This document shows, one piece after another, positions 24,121 through 34,051 of a DNA stretch of 61,105 bases. The stretch's first letter is position 1; every line of letters begins with the position of its first letter. The notes beneath the pieces are model-generated. The model made no database searches and was not told the origin of the DNA. It saw only the letters and a list, made by a program, of their open reading frames with translations. The translations under genes and the position numbers were made by a program. Source of the DNA: an uncultured Lachnospiraceae bacterium (GTDB lineage: Bacteria; Bacillota; Clostridia; Lachnospirales; Lachnospiraceae); assembly GCA_902783375.1 (NCBI GenBank), contig CACZQN010000022.1, forward strand, positions 1 to 61,105, written 5' to 3'.

Positions 24121-25704
24121 ATGTGCTCAATCATGGGAATGGAGAAAAGAACAATCCCGGAGGAAACACTCGCGGGGTATTTTGAACGGACAAAGACAAG
24201 AGGACCGGACATGAGCAGGATCGTACCGGTGGGAGAAGGGTGGCTGTGTTTTCACCGGCTTGCGATTATGGACCTTCACGAAGAAGGCATGCAGCCCTTC
24301 TTTCTGGGAGCGCATGCGCTGGTCTGCAACGGGGAGATCTACGGTTTCCGTACGTACAGGAGAGAGATGGAGGCGAAGGGATATGCCTTTACCAGCGACA
24401 GCGACTGTGAGGTGATCCTCCCACTCTATGAGACCTATGGGACGGACTGCTTTCAGATGCTGGGCTCGGAATTCGCCCTGATCCTCTATGACGGGAAGGC
24501 GGGGAAATTCCTGGCGGCGCGAGATCCGATCGGGATCAGACCGCTGTTCTACGGCTACGATGCGGAAGGCGGGATCGTCTTTGCGAGTGAGGCGAAGAAC
24601 CTGGTGGGGCTCTGCGAGCGGATCATGCCGTTCCCGCCGGGGCACTGGTATGAGGATGGCGCCTTCCACCGCTTTCAGGACCTGACAGACGTGACACCGG
24701 CTGCGGGCATGACGGAAGAGGAGGCCATCCGCGGCATCCATGACCGCCTGATCGCCTCGATCCGGACCAGGCTTGACGCGGATGCTCCGCTTGGCTTCCT
24801 GCTCTCCGGCGGACTCGATAGTTCGCTGGTCTGCGCGGTGGCGGCAAGGACGCTTGGGAAGAAGATCCGCACCTTCGCGATCGGGATGGATACGGATGCG
24901 ATCGATCTGAAATATGCCAGACAGGCGGCGGACTTTATCGGAGCGGAGCACACCGAGTTCTATATGACGAAGGAGGATGTCATCCGGGCGCTGCCGGATG
25001 TGGTTGCCCTCCTAGGAACCTGGGACATCACCACCATCCGGGCCAGCATGGGCATGTACCTGTGCTGCAGGGCGATCCATGAGCAGACGGACATCCGGGT
25101 CCTGATGACCGGGGAGATCTCCGATGAGCTGTTCGGGTATAAATACACCGACTTCGCGCCGGGGCCGGAGGCTTTCCAGGCGGAGGCCAAGAAGCGGATC
25201 GATGAGCTCTACATGTACGATGTGCTCCGGGCAGACCGCTGCATCTCGGTCAACAGCCTTGAGGCGCGGGTGCCGTTCGGGGACAGTGCATTTGTCCGGT
25301 ATGTTATGGAGATCCCGCCGGAACTCAAGATGAACCACCATCAGATGGGGAAATATCTGCTGCGGAAGGCCTTTGAGAAGGACCACATCCTGCCGGAGGA
25401 GATCCTGTTCCGGGAGAAGGCAGCCTTCTCCGATGCGGTCGGCCACTCGATGGTCGATGACCTGAAGGCCTATGCGGAAAGCATTTACAGCGATGAGGCA
25501 TACGAGAAGAGAAAGACGCGTTATGCGTACCGCACCCCATTTACAAAAGAAAGCCTCCTGTACCGGGAACTGTTTGAACACTGCTACCCCGGACAGGCTG
25601 AAATGATTGCCGATTACTGGATGCCGAACAGGGCGTGGGAGGGCTGCCAGGTGGATGATCCGTCCGCCAGGGTCCTCGCAAACTACGGCGCCAGCGGGAA
25701 ATAG
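24121..25704 (+). CDS. asnB: Asparagine synthase (glutamine-hydrolysing)
   Basis: Makes asparagine from aspartate with ammonia from glutamine. 527 residues. Cys2 (MCSIMG) is the N-terminal nucleophile, with RLAIMD and NGEIYGFR in the glutaminase half. The synthetase half has the pyrophosphate loop SGGLDSS and GEISDELFGY. It matches the E. coli AsnB type. GAAGGAG precedes the ATG. Another glutamine-using enzyme in the island. No promoter is obvious after the upstream terminator, so it may depend on readthrough. Confidence 0.93.
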   Translation: MCSIMGMEKRTIPEETLAGYFERTKTRGPDMSRIVPVGEGWLCFHRLAIMDLHEEGMQPFFLGAHALVCNGEIYGFRTYRREMEAKGYAFTSDSDCEVILPLYETYGTDCFQMLGSEFALILYDGKAGKFLAARDPIGIRPLFYGYDAEGGIVFASEAKNLVGLCERIMPFPPGHWYEDGAFHRFQDLTDVTPAAGMTEEEAIRGIHDRLIASIRTRLDADAPLGFLLSGGLDSSLVCAVAARTLGKKIRTFAIGMDTDAIDLKYARQAADFIGAEHTEFYMTKEDVIRALPDVVALLGTWDITTIRASMGMYLCCRAIHEQTDIRVLMTGEISDELFGYKYTDFAPGPEAFQAEAKKRIDELYMYDVLRADRCISVNSLEARVPFGDSAFVRYVMEIPPELKMNHHQMGKYLLRKAFEKDHILPEEILFREKAAFSDAVGHSMVDDLKAYAESIYSDEAYEKRKTRYAYRTPFTKESLLYRELFEHCYPGQAEMIADYWMPNRAWEGCQVDDPSARVLANYGASGK

Positions 25705-25763
25705 AGAAGCACGATTCAGGACCGACGAGAAGTGGAAAGAACACCTGCAGAAAGGATGAGAAG

Positions 25764-27860
25764 ATGGAAATGATGGAAAAGAGTACGGGATTGCCGGAAC
25801 TGTTCGGCAGCATGGTATTTGGTGAGAAGATCATGAAAGAACGCCTTTCCAAGGCGACATTCAAGGCGTGGAAGACCTGCGTGACGAGCGGATCGGAACT
25901 GCCGCTGGCGGCTGCAAATGAGATCGCCGAGGCGATGAAGCAGTGGGCCATCGGAAAAGGGGCCACGCACTACACGCACTGGTTCCAGCCGATGACCGGA
26001 TCGACCGCAGAGAAGCATGACAGCTTCATCGAGCCGGTCGGAGACGGAACCGTTGTCATGGAGTTCTCCGGGAAAGAACTGGTCAAGGGAGAACCGGATG
26101 CGTCGTCCTTCCCGTCCGGCGGCCTGCGGGCGACCTTCGAGGCGAGAGGGTATACGGCCTGGGATCCGACATCCTTCGCATTTGTCAAGGACGGAACCCT
26201 CTATATCCCGACCGTGTTCTGTGCGTATTCGGGACAGGCACTCGATAAGAAGACGCCGCTCTTAAAGTCCATGGACGCGGTCAGCAGGGAGTCAATCCGG
26301 ATCCTCCGACTGTTCGGGGATACCGAGACGAAGCGGGTCACCGCCCAGTGCGGACCGGAACAGGAGTATTTCCTGATCGACAAGGGACTTTATCAGAAGC
26401 GGGAAGACCTGAAGCTGACCGGAAGAACCCTCTTTGGCAACAAGCCGCCGCGCGGCCAGGAGCTGGAGGATCATTACTTCGGACAGCTGAAGCCAAGAGT
26501 CGCAGCCTTCATGAAGGATCTTGATGCCGAGCTCTGGAAGGTCGGCGTGCTCTCGAAGACCAAGCACAACGAGGTCGCACCGTCCCAGCATGAGATGGCA
26601 CCGATCTATTCGGATGCGAACCAGGCTGCGGACCAGAACCAGCTGACCATGGAGATGATGAAGGTCGTCGCAGACCGGCACGGATTCCACTGCCTTCTGC
26701 ACGAAAAGCCATTTGCAGGTGTCAACGGATCCGGCAAGCACGACAACTGGTCGCTGGGGACCGATACCGGGAAGAACCTCTTCAACCCAGGTTCCACACC
26801 GGACCAGAATGCACAGTTCCTGCTGTTCCTCGCAGCCTTTATCAAGGGTGTGGACGATTACCAGGAGGCGCTCCGCGTGACCGTTGCCTCCGCGGGAAAT
26901 GACCATCGTCTCGGTGCGCAGGAGGCGCCGCCGGCTATCATCTCCATCTTCCTCGGCGATGAGCTTGACCGCGTGGTCCAGTCGATCATCGGCGGCCAGG
27001 AATTCCACGGGGAGGGCAGGAAGACCCTGAAGATCGGCATCGACATGCTGCCGCCGATCCCGCAGGACAACACGGACAGGAACCGGACCTCGCCGATGGC
27101 CTTTACTGGAAACAAATTCGAATTCCGGATGCTCGGCAGCTCGCAGTCCATCTCCGGACCGAACATCGCCCTCAACACCATGATGGCAGAAGAACTGTCA
27201 CAGTTCGCAGACAGGCTGGAGGCAGCGGCTGATTTCAATGCGGAACTTGAGAAACTGCTGAAGGAAGTCTTCACGGAGCACCAGCGGATCGTCTTCAACG
27301 GCAACGGCTACGATGCATCCTGGATCGAAGAGGCAGAGAAGAGAGGACTTGCAAATCTGACCACCACCGCGGATGCGCTCCCGAGCTACATCTCCGAGAA
27401 GAACATCGCACTTTACACAAAGCACGGCATCTATACCGAGGAAGAGCTGGTCGCCCGCTACAACATCCATGTGGAGACCTACAATGCGCAGATCGCTATC
27501 GAGGCGCATACCATGGATGACATCATCCGCCGCCAGATCCTGCCGGCCGTCTCGGCCTATGCGGCAGAACTCTGCAGAAGGATGGGAGACCTGACTGCCG
27601 CGAAGGTGCCGGTGGTCTATGAGACGAAAACCTGCGAGAAGCTGGCCATCCTGACCGATGCACTGCTCGATGCGACGGAAAAGCTGGAAGAGCATCTGAT
27701 CGCAGTTCCGGCACAGGCAGAAGAAGCTATGCGATATTACCACGAGGTGATCATCGCCGACATGGCAGCGGCAAGATCCGCAGCTGACCAGCTTGAGAGT
27801 ATTACCGATGAGAAATACTGGCCGTTCCCGGTCTACAGCGACCTGCTGTTCTCGGAGTGA
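25764..27860 (+). CDS. glnN: Glutamine synthetase, type III
   Basis: 698-residue GSIII, much larger than type I and typical of Bacteroides, Clostridia and cyanobacteria. Recognised by ATHYTHWFQPMTG, the ATP/metal regions GPEQEYFLID and KHNEVAPSQHEMAP, and GKHDNWSLGT, with AGNDHRLGAQEAPPA following. AAAGGATGAGAAG precedes the ATG. Having both GSI and GSIII in one cluster suggests different regulation; GSIII here has no hexaloop leader. Confidence 0.96.
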   Translation: MEMMEKSTGLPELFGSMVFGEKIMKERLSKATFKAWKTCVTSGSELPLAAANEIAEAMKQWAIGKGATHYTHWFQPMTGSTAEKHDSFIEPVGDGTVVMEFSGKELVKGEPDASSFPSGGLRATFEARGYTAWDPTSFAFVKDGTLYIPTVFCAYSGQALDKKTPLLKSMDAVSRESIRILRLFGDTETKRVTAQCGPEQEYFLIDKGLYQKREDLKLTGRTLFGNKPPRGQELEDHYFGQLKPRVAAFMKDLDAELWKVGVLSKTKHNEVAPSQHEMAPIYSDANQAADQNQLTMEMMKVVADRHGFHCLLHEKPFAGVNGSGKHDNWSLGTDTGKNLFNPGSTPDQNAQFLLFLAAFIKGVDDYQEALRVTVASAGNDHRLGAQEAPPAIISIFLGDELDRVVQSIIGGQEFHGEGRKTLKIGIDMLPPIPQDNTDRNRTSPMAFTGNKFEFRMLGSSQSISGPNIALNTMMAEELSQFADRLEAAADFNAELEKLLKEVFTEHQRIVFNGNGYDASWIEEAEKRGLANLTTTADALPSYISEKNIALYTKHGIYTEEELVARYNIHVETYNAQIAIEAHTMDDIIRRQILPAVSAYAAELCRRMGDLTAAKVPVVYETKTCEKLAILTDALLDATEKLEEHLIAVPAQAEEAMRYYHEVIIADMAAARSAADQLESITDEKYWPFPVYSDLLFSE

Positions 27861-27915
27861 CGGCGTAGGTGTGTCGGTCCTGAATTGTTATCAGAAGCGT
27901 GAAGGAGGCAGAGAG

Positions 27916-30900
27916 ATGTCAGGAAGCCAGAACCGGAAGATCATGGAGCATGATGCCTGCGGGATCGGTGCGATTGTCAACATCAATGGAACGCGTGATC
28001 ATGCGGTGCTTGATGATGCGCTTTCCATCGTGGAGAAGCTGGAGCACCGTGCAGGAAAGGATGCCACCGGGAGTGTGGGAGACGGTGTCGGAATACTCAC
28101 CCAGATTCCGGATGCGGTCTTCCGGGCTGCCCTGGCAGCTTCTGACATCACCCTGCCGCCGGAGGGGGAGTATGGTGTCGGGATGTTCTTCCTGCCGCAG
28201 GAAGTGACCGTGCGAACCTTCTCGAAGCGGATGTTCGAGGTGATTCTTGCGAAGAATGGACTGCACCTTCTTGCCTGGCGGCCGGTGCCGGTCCACCCGG
28301 AGATTCTCGGGGAGACAGCGAGAGCGTGCATGCCGGTGATGGAGCAGTGCTTCATCCCGAAGCCGCAGGAGACGGAGAAGGGACTGCCCTTTGAACAGAG
28401 ACTCTATGTGGCGAGACGGGAGTTTGAACAGAGCAGCGACGACACCTACATCTGTTCCCTCTCGTCCAGGACCATCGTCTACAAGGGCATGTTCCTGGTC
28501 CGGCAGCTGCGGGAGTTCTATGCCGATCTGACGGAAGCGGACTACCGCACCGCCATCGCCATGGTGCACTCCCGATTTTCCACCAATACGACACCGTCCT
28601 GGGAGCGGGCACATCCGTACCGGCTGATCGCCCACAACGGGGAGATCAACACCATCCGCGGCAATGCGGACCGGATGCTGGCAAGAGAAGAGACCATGTT
28701 CTCCCCGTTTCTGAAAAAGGAGGACGCGGCAGCAAGAATCTTTCCGGTGATCCACGCGGAAGGCTCCGATTCCGCCATGCTGGACAATACGCTTGAATTC
28801 ATGATGATGAACGGCATGGACCTGCCGCTGGCCGTCATGATGATGATCCCGGAACCGTGGAAGCACGACCGGGATATGGTGCAGGAGAAGAAGGACTTCT
28901 ACCACTACTATGCGACGATGATGGAGCCGTGGGACGGCCCGGCGGCGATCATCTTCAGCGACGGGGAAATCCTCGGGGCAACCCTTGACCGCAACGGGCT
29001 GCGGCCGTCGCGGTACTACGTGACGGATGACGGGCGGCTGATCCTGGCTTCGGAAGTCGGCGTCCTGCCGCTTCCCGAGCGCCACATCATCAGAAAGAGC
29101 CGGCTGATGCCCGGCAGGATGCTGCTGGTGGATACAAGACAGGGGCGGATCATCAGCGATGAAGAGTGCAAGAACTACTATGCGAACCGCAAACCGTTCG
29201 GAGAGTGGATTTTCCGGAACCTGAAGCATCTGGCGGAGCTTCCGATCCCGAACGAGCGGATCCCGGAATATACGAAGAAGGAGCGGGACCAGCTCTACAA
29301 AGCCTTTGGCTATACGTATGAAGAAGTGCGGGACCAGATTCTGCCGATGGCGGAAAATGGGGTGGAGCCCACCGCGTCCATGGGCCACGACGTGCCCCTG
29401 GCTGTCCTTTCCGAAAAGCACCAGAATCTGTTTGATTATTTCAAGCAGACATTCGCCCAGGTGACGAATCCGCCGATCGACTCCCTGCGGGAGGAGATCG
29501 TGACGGATACCACCATCTATCTGGGGTCCGATGGCAACCTGCTGCAGGAAGACAGCGATAACTGCAGGGTCCTCGAGGTGAATCATCCGATCCTGACCGC
29601 GGTAGACCTGCTGAAGATCCGCGCGCTCGATGAACCGGGCTTCCGGACGAAGACTGTCCCGATGCTATACTATAACAACACACCGCTGGACCGTGCGGTG
29701 GAGCAGATGCTGCTTCTGCTTGACCGCGCCGTCGCGGCCGGCGGCAATATCATCATCCTGTCCGACCGGGGCGTGGATGAGAACCATCTGGCGATCCCAT
29801 CCCTCCTGGCCGTTGCTGCTGCCTCGGCGCATCTGGTCCGGACCAGGAGGAGAACGGCCGTGTCGCTCCTGATCGAGAGTGCTGAGCCGCGTACCGTGCA
29901 CCAGGCTGCATGCCTGATGGGTTTCGGTGCCAGAGCAATTCATCCCTATCTGGCGCACGCCTGCATCGAGGAGATGATCCATGACGGTATCCTCGACAAG
30001 GATGTACAGACGGCGATCAACGATTACAACAAGGCACTGCTTGGCGGCATCGTGAAGATCGCCGCCAAGATGGGCATCTCCACCCTGCAGTCCTACGAAT
30101 CCGCCAGAATCTTTGAGAGCGTCGGCATCGCGAAGGAAGTGATTCAGAAATATTTCTCCGGCGTTTCGGCGGATGCCTACGGGATCGGCCTGCCGGAAAT
30201 CGCCGAGGGCGTCAAGTTCCGGCACAACCGTGCCTTTGACCCGCTGGGACTGGGCGTGGACACCTCGATGGATTCCATCGGCTTCCATAAGCTGAGAAGC
30301 GGAAGAGAAAAAGAAGATCATCTGTACAATCCGGCCGTCATCACGCTGCTGCAGCAGGCGGTGCGGGAAGGGGACTATGAGAAGTTTCGTGCCTACACGT
30401 CGCTCGTGGATAACGAGCTGCCGCATACCTTAAGAGGACTTCTGGAACTGATTCCGGCAGGCGAGCCGGTGCCGATCGAAGAAGTAGAACCGGAATCCTC
30501 CATCGTCAGGCGCTTCAAGACCGGGGCGATGAGCTATGGATCGATCTCCGAGGAGGCGCATGAGACCCTTGCCATCGCGATGAACCGTCTCGGCGGGAAG
30601 TCCAATACCGGTGAGGGCGGGGAGCGCCCGGAGCGGTTCGGCACGGAGAAATGTTCGAAGATCAAGCAGGTGGCATCCGGCCGCTTCGGGGTGACGAGCC
30701 AGTACCTGCTCTCCGCAGAAGAGATTCAGATCAAGATGGCACAGGGGGCGAAGCCCGGTGAGGGTGGTCATCTCCCGGGTGCGAAAGTGTATCCGTGGAT
30801 TGCGAAGACACGGTATTCCACACCAGGCGTGGCCCTGATTTCTCCGCCTCCGCACCATGATATCTACTCGATCGAGGATCTGGCACAGCTCATCTATGAC

Positions 30901-32475
30901 CTGAAGAATGCGAACAGGGATGCGAGAATCTCGGTCAAGCTGGTCTCGGAAGCCGGCGTCGGCACCATTGCATCCGGCGTTGCCAAGGCCGGTGCCCAGG
31001 TCATCCTGATCTCCGGCTATGACGGAGGAACCGGAGCAGCACCATACTCCTCGATTCACGGTGCAGGTCTGCCGTGGGAACTGGGTCTCGCGGAGACGCA
31101 CAGGACGCTGCAGGAAAATGGTCTGCGGGGCCGTGTGATTCTTGAGACGGACGGGAAACTGATGAGCGGCAGGGATGTGGTGATCGCAGCCCTCCTCGGG
31201 GCAGAGGAATATGGCTTTGCGACAGCGCCTCTGGTATCGATGGGCTGCATGATGATGCGTGTCTGCAACCTGGATACCTGCCCGGTCGGCATCGCGACCC
31301 AGAATGAGGAACTGCGGAAGCGCTTCCGCGGGAAGCCGGAACATGTGATGAACTTTATGCTGTTCATCGCAAGGCAGATGCGGGAGATCATGGCAGAACT
31401 GGGTTTCCGGACGGTGGAAGAGATGGTCGGACGGTCCGACTGCCTGCGGACGAAGGCGCACCAGATCACAAGACGTGCGGCGATGGTGGATCTGTCGTCC
31501 CTCTTCGGGACAGTAGACGCCGACCGCCATTTCCTGCCGGAGAAGATCTATGATTTCCATCTGGAGAAGACCCTTGACGAGCGGATTCTGCTGCCGTGGC
31601 TGGAGAAAGAACTGCGCAGGCAGGATCTGAGACAGGCAGAGCAGGAGCCGGAAGGGCTGAAGCACCGTGTGATCCGGGCAGACATCTCCTCTGCGGACAG
31701 AACTGCAGGGACGCTCTTCGGGGCGGAGATCACCAGGCATTTCCCTGAGGGACTGCCGGAGGATACGTTCCGGATTGAATTCACAGGTGGGGCTGGGCAG
31801 AGCCTCGGAGCGTTCCTGCCGAAAGGGGTCACGATCGATGTGACCGGGGATGCGAATGACGGCTTCGGCAAAGGACTGTCCGGCGGCAAGCTGATCATCC
31901 ATCCGGCTGCCGATGTGGGATTCAAACCAGCGGAAAATGTCATCGTCGGCAATGTTGCGCTCTACGGGGCGACCGGCGGAACGGCCTATATCGTAGGCGT
32001 TGCCGGGGAACGATTCTGTGTCCGGAACTCCGGTGCGACTGCGGTTGCGGAAGGCTGCGGGGATCATGGGCTTGAATATATGACCGGCGGCCGCGCTGTC
32101 ATCCTCGGCCCGACCGGGAAGAACTTTGCAGCCGGCATGAGCGGCGGGATTGCCTATGTGCTTGATACAGATCATCGGCTCTACCGCAGGATGAACGCCG
32201 CGCAGGCGGCGCCGGAAGAGGTGCGGGACAAATATGACATCCAGGAGTTGCGACAGATTCTCATGGATTATCGGAAGGAAAGCGGTTCGGCACTGGCAGG
32301 TGAGATCCTGGATCACTTTGAGTCGTATCTGCCGTCCTTCCGGAAGATCGTCCCGCTCGCCTATCAGAAAATGATGACCGCAGTGGGCAGATATGAAGAG
32401 CAGGGCATCTCGCATGAGCATGCGCTGATGGAAGCGTTCCAGGAGATCACAGGCAGAAAGAGCAGGGAAAGGTAG
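27916..32475 (+). CDS. gltB: Glutamate synthase large subunit
   Basis: Transfers the glutamine amide to 2-oxoglutarate. 1519 residues from the ATG at 27916, which follows AAGGAGG and places a 14-residue propeptide before nucleophile C15 (HDACGIGAI). In order: glutaminase (about 15-430), central domain, FMN synthase domain (ISVKLVSEAGVGTIASGV, ISGYDGGTGAAP), the 3Fe-4S ligands in CNLDTCPVG, and the C-terminal GXGXG helix domain (about 1250-1500, GDANDGFGKGLSGG). Paired with gltD 8 bases downstream. Confidence 0.98.
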   Translation: MSGSQNRKIMEHDACGIGAIVNINGTRDHAVLDDALSIVEKLEHRAGKDATGSVGDGVGILTQIPDAVFRAALAASDITLPPEGEYGVGMFFLPQEVTVRTFSKRMFEVILAKNGLHLLAWRPVPVHPEILGETARACMPVMEQCFIPKPQETEKGLPFEQRLYVARREFEQSSDDTYICSLSSRTIVYKGMFLVRQLREFYADLTEADYRTAIAMVHSRFSTNTTPSWERAHPYRLIAHNGEINTIRGNADRMLAREETMFSPFLKKEDAAARIFPVIHAEGSDSAMLDNTLEFMMMNGMDLPLAVMMMIPEPWKHDRDMVQEKKDFYHYYATMMEPWDGPAAIIFSDGEILGATLDRNGLRPSRYYVTDDGRLILASEVGVLPLPERHIIRKSRLMPGRMLLVDTRQGRIISDEECKNYYANRKPFGEWIFRNLKHLAELPIPNERIPEYTKKERDQLYKAFGYTYEEVRDQILPMAENGVEPTASMGHDVPLAVLSEKHQNLFDYFKQTFAQVTNPPIDSLREEIVTDTTIYLGSDGNLLQEDSDNCRVLEVNHPILTAVDLLKIRALDEPGFRTKTVPMLYYNNTPLDRAVEQMLLLLDRAVAAGGNIIILSDRGVDENHLAIPSLLAVAAASAHLVRTRRRTAVSLLIESAEPRTVHQAACLMGFGARAIHPYLAHACIEEMIHDGILDKDVQTAINDYNKALLGGIVKIAAKMGISTLQSYESARIFESVGIAKEVIQKYFSGVSADAYGIGLPEIAEGVKFRHNRAFDPLGLGVDTSMDSIGFHKLRSGREKEDHLYNPAVITLLQQAVREGDYEKFRAYTSLVDNELPHTLRGLLELIPAGEPVPIEEVEPESSIVRRFKTGAMSYGSISEEAHETLAIAMNRLGGKSNTGEGGERPERFGTEKCSKIKQVASGRFGVTSQYLLSAEEIQIKMAQGAKPGEGGHLPGAKVYPWIAKTRYSTPGVALISPPPHHDIYSIEDLAQLIYDLKNANRDARISVKLVSEAGVGTIASGVAKAGAQVILISGYDGGTGAAPYSSIHGAGLPWELGLAETHRTLQENGLRGRVILETDGKLMSGRDVVIAALLGAEEYGFATAPLVSMGCMMMRVCNLDTCPVGIATQNEELRKRFRGKPEHVMNFMLFIARQMREIMAELGFRTVEEMVGRSDCLRTKAHQITRRAAMVDLSSLFGTVDADRHFLPEKIYDFHLEKTLDERILLPWLEKELRRQDLRQAEQEPEGLKHRVIRADISSADRTAGTLFGAEITRHFPEGLPEDTFRIEFTGGAGQSLGAFLPKGVTIDVTGDANDGFGKGLSGGKLIIHPAADVGFKPAENVIVGNVALYGATGGTAYIVGVAGERFCVRNSGATAVAEGCGDHGLEYMTGGRAVILGPTGKNFAAGMSGGIAYVLDTDHRLYRRMNAAQAAPEEVRDKYDIQELRQILMDYRKESGSALAGEILDHFESYLPSFRKIVPLAYQKMMTAVGRYEEQGISHEHALMEAFQEITGRKSRER

Positions 32476-32482
32476 GCAGCAG

Positions 32483-34003
32483 ATGGGAAAACCAACAGGA
32501 TTTCTGGAGTATGAGAGAGTAGAGAATACGGTGGCGGATCCCAGTGCACGTATCCGGAATTTTAAAGAGTTCCGGAAGATGCTGCCGGAAGCGGAGCGGA
32601 TGCAGCAGGCGGCCCGGTGCATGAACTGCGGGGTGCCGTTCTGCCAGTCGGCACTGGAACTGAAGGGCCGGGTGACGGGCTGTCCGCTCCACAACCTGAT
32701 TCCGGAATGGAACGATGAGATCTGGCGCGGCCATGACCGGTTCGGTCTGGCGAGGCTTCTGCAGACCAATCCATTCCCGGAATTTACAGGCAGAGTCTGC
32801 CCTGCCCTCTGTGAGAAGGCCTGCATCAACGGCATGCAGGGCGATAGTGTGACGGTCCATGAAAATGAGCTGTGGCTGATCGAGCATGCATTTGCGGAAG
32901 GATGGATCAAACCCCTGCCGCCGGCGCGCCGTTCCGGGAAATCGGTAGCCATCATCGGCAGCGGTCCAGCGGGACTTGCCTGTGCAGATGCCCTGAACCG
33001 GCGGGGTCATTCAGTCACTGTCTATGAACGGGACGATGCCATCGGCGGCCTGTTGATGTACGGCATCCCGAATATGAAGATCGACAAATCCGTGCTCAGG
33101 AGACGGCAGGAACTGATGGAAGCGGAGGGTGTCCGCTTTATAACAGGGATTGAAGTCGGACGGGATATCGGTGCAGAAGAAATGAAGCAGAACTTTGATG
33201 CCGTTGCCCTTTGTACCGGAGCCAGAGAAGCGAGAAAACTGTCCGCGGAAGGGACCGATGTGGTGAAGGATGGAATCTGGTACGCCGTGGATTTTCTGAA
33301 GGACGTGACAAAAGAAGTCCTGACAAAGCAGGACGGGACAGAGCAGGGCGGGACGGACCCGGAAGTGGCACAGAGCGGCCCATGCGGAATGCGGGACCTG
33401 GTATCCGGCCGTCAGGTCGTCATCCTTGGTGGCGGGGATACCGGGAATGACTGTATCGGTTCGGTGATCCGCCTGGGGGCTGCGTCCGTCAGGGAACTGG
33501 AGATGATGCCGGAACCGCCGGAGAAGCGGCGGGAGAACAATCCGTGGCCGGAGTGGCCGGATGTGAAAAAGACCGATTACGGCGTGGAGGAAGCGACCTG
33601 GGTATTTGGACAGGATCCGAGACAGTATGAGTCGACCGTGAAAGCGGTCCACGGGGATGATGCGGGCAAGCTGACGGCGGTGACGATTGTCCGGGTTTCG
33701 ATGCAGAACGGGAAGATCACGGAGGTTCCGGGAACGGAAGAGACGGTGCCCTGCGATCTCCTGATCATCGCAGCGGGATTTACAGGCTGTGAGAAGGAAC
33801 TGCCGGAGCAGTTCGGCGTCGCCCTGACCGGCCGCGGCCGCACGGCGACGGAAGCGGGCAGCATGCAGACCTCCGTCCCGGGTATCTTCACAGCGGGAGA
33901 TATGCACCGCGGCCCGTCGCTCGTTGTCTGGGCGATTGCGGAAGGAAAAGCATGCGCCAGGGAAATCGATGCATACCTGATGGGCTACACCGAGATGATC
34001 TGA
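32483..34003 (+). CDS. gltD: Glutamate synthase small subunit
   Basis: FAD and Fe-S subunit that passes NAD(P)H electrons to GltB. 506 residues. N-terminal Cys clusters (MNCGVPFCQ, GCPLHNLIPEWN, CPALCEKACING) bind two 4Fe-4S centres. FAD motif IIGSGPAGLACA is near 157, the NAD(P) motif VVILGGGDTGNDC is in the middle, and TAGDMHRGPSLVVWAI is near the C-terminus. A Gly/Gln/Thr-rich insertion (about 280-305) is unusual. A terminator follows. Confidence 0.97.
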   Translation: MGKPTGFLEYERVENTVADPSARIRNFKEFRKMLPEAERMQQAARCMNCGVPFCQSALELKGRVTGCPLHNLIPEWNDEIWRGHDRFGLARLLQTNPFPEFTGRVCPALCEKACINGMQGDSVTVHENELWLIEHAFAEGWIKPLPPARRSGKSVAIIGSGPAGLACADALNRRGHSVTVYERDDAIGGLLMYGIPNMKIDKSVLRRRQELMEAEGVRFITGIEVGRDIGAEEMKQNFDAVALCTGAREARKLSAEGTDVVKDGIWYAVDFLKDVTKEVLTKQDGTEQGGTDPEVAQSGPCGMRDLVSGRQVVILGGGDTGNDCIGSVIRLGAASVRELEMMPEPPEKRRENNPWPEWPDVKKTDYGVEEATWVFGQDPRQYESTVKAVHGDDAGKLTAVTIVRVSMQNGKITEVPGTEETVPCDLLIIAAGFTGCEKELPEQFGVALTGRGRTATEAGSMQTSVPGIFTAGDMHRGPSLVVWAIAEGKACAREIDAYLMGYTEMI

Positions 34004-34051
34004 TAATTACATGATTGACCGGATGATAGAAATATAGGACAACACAACAGT

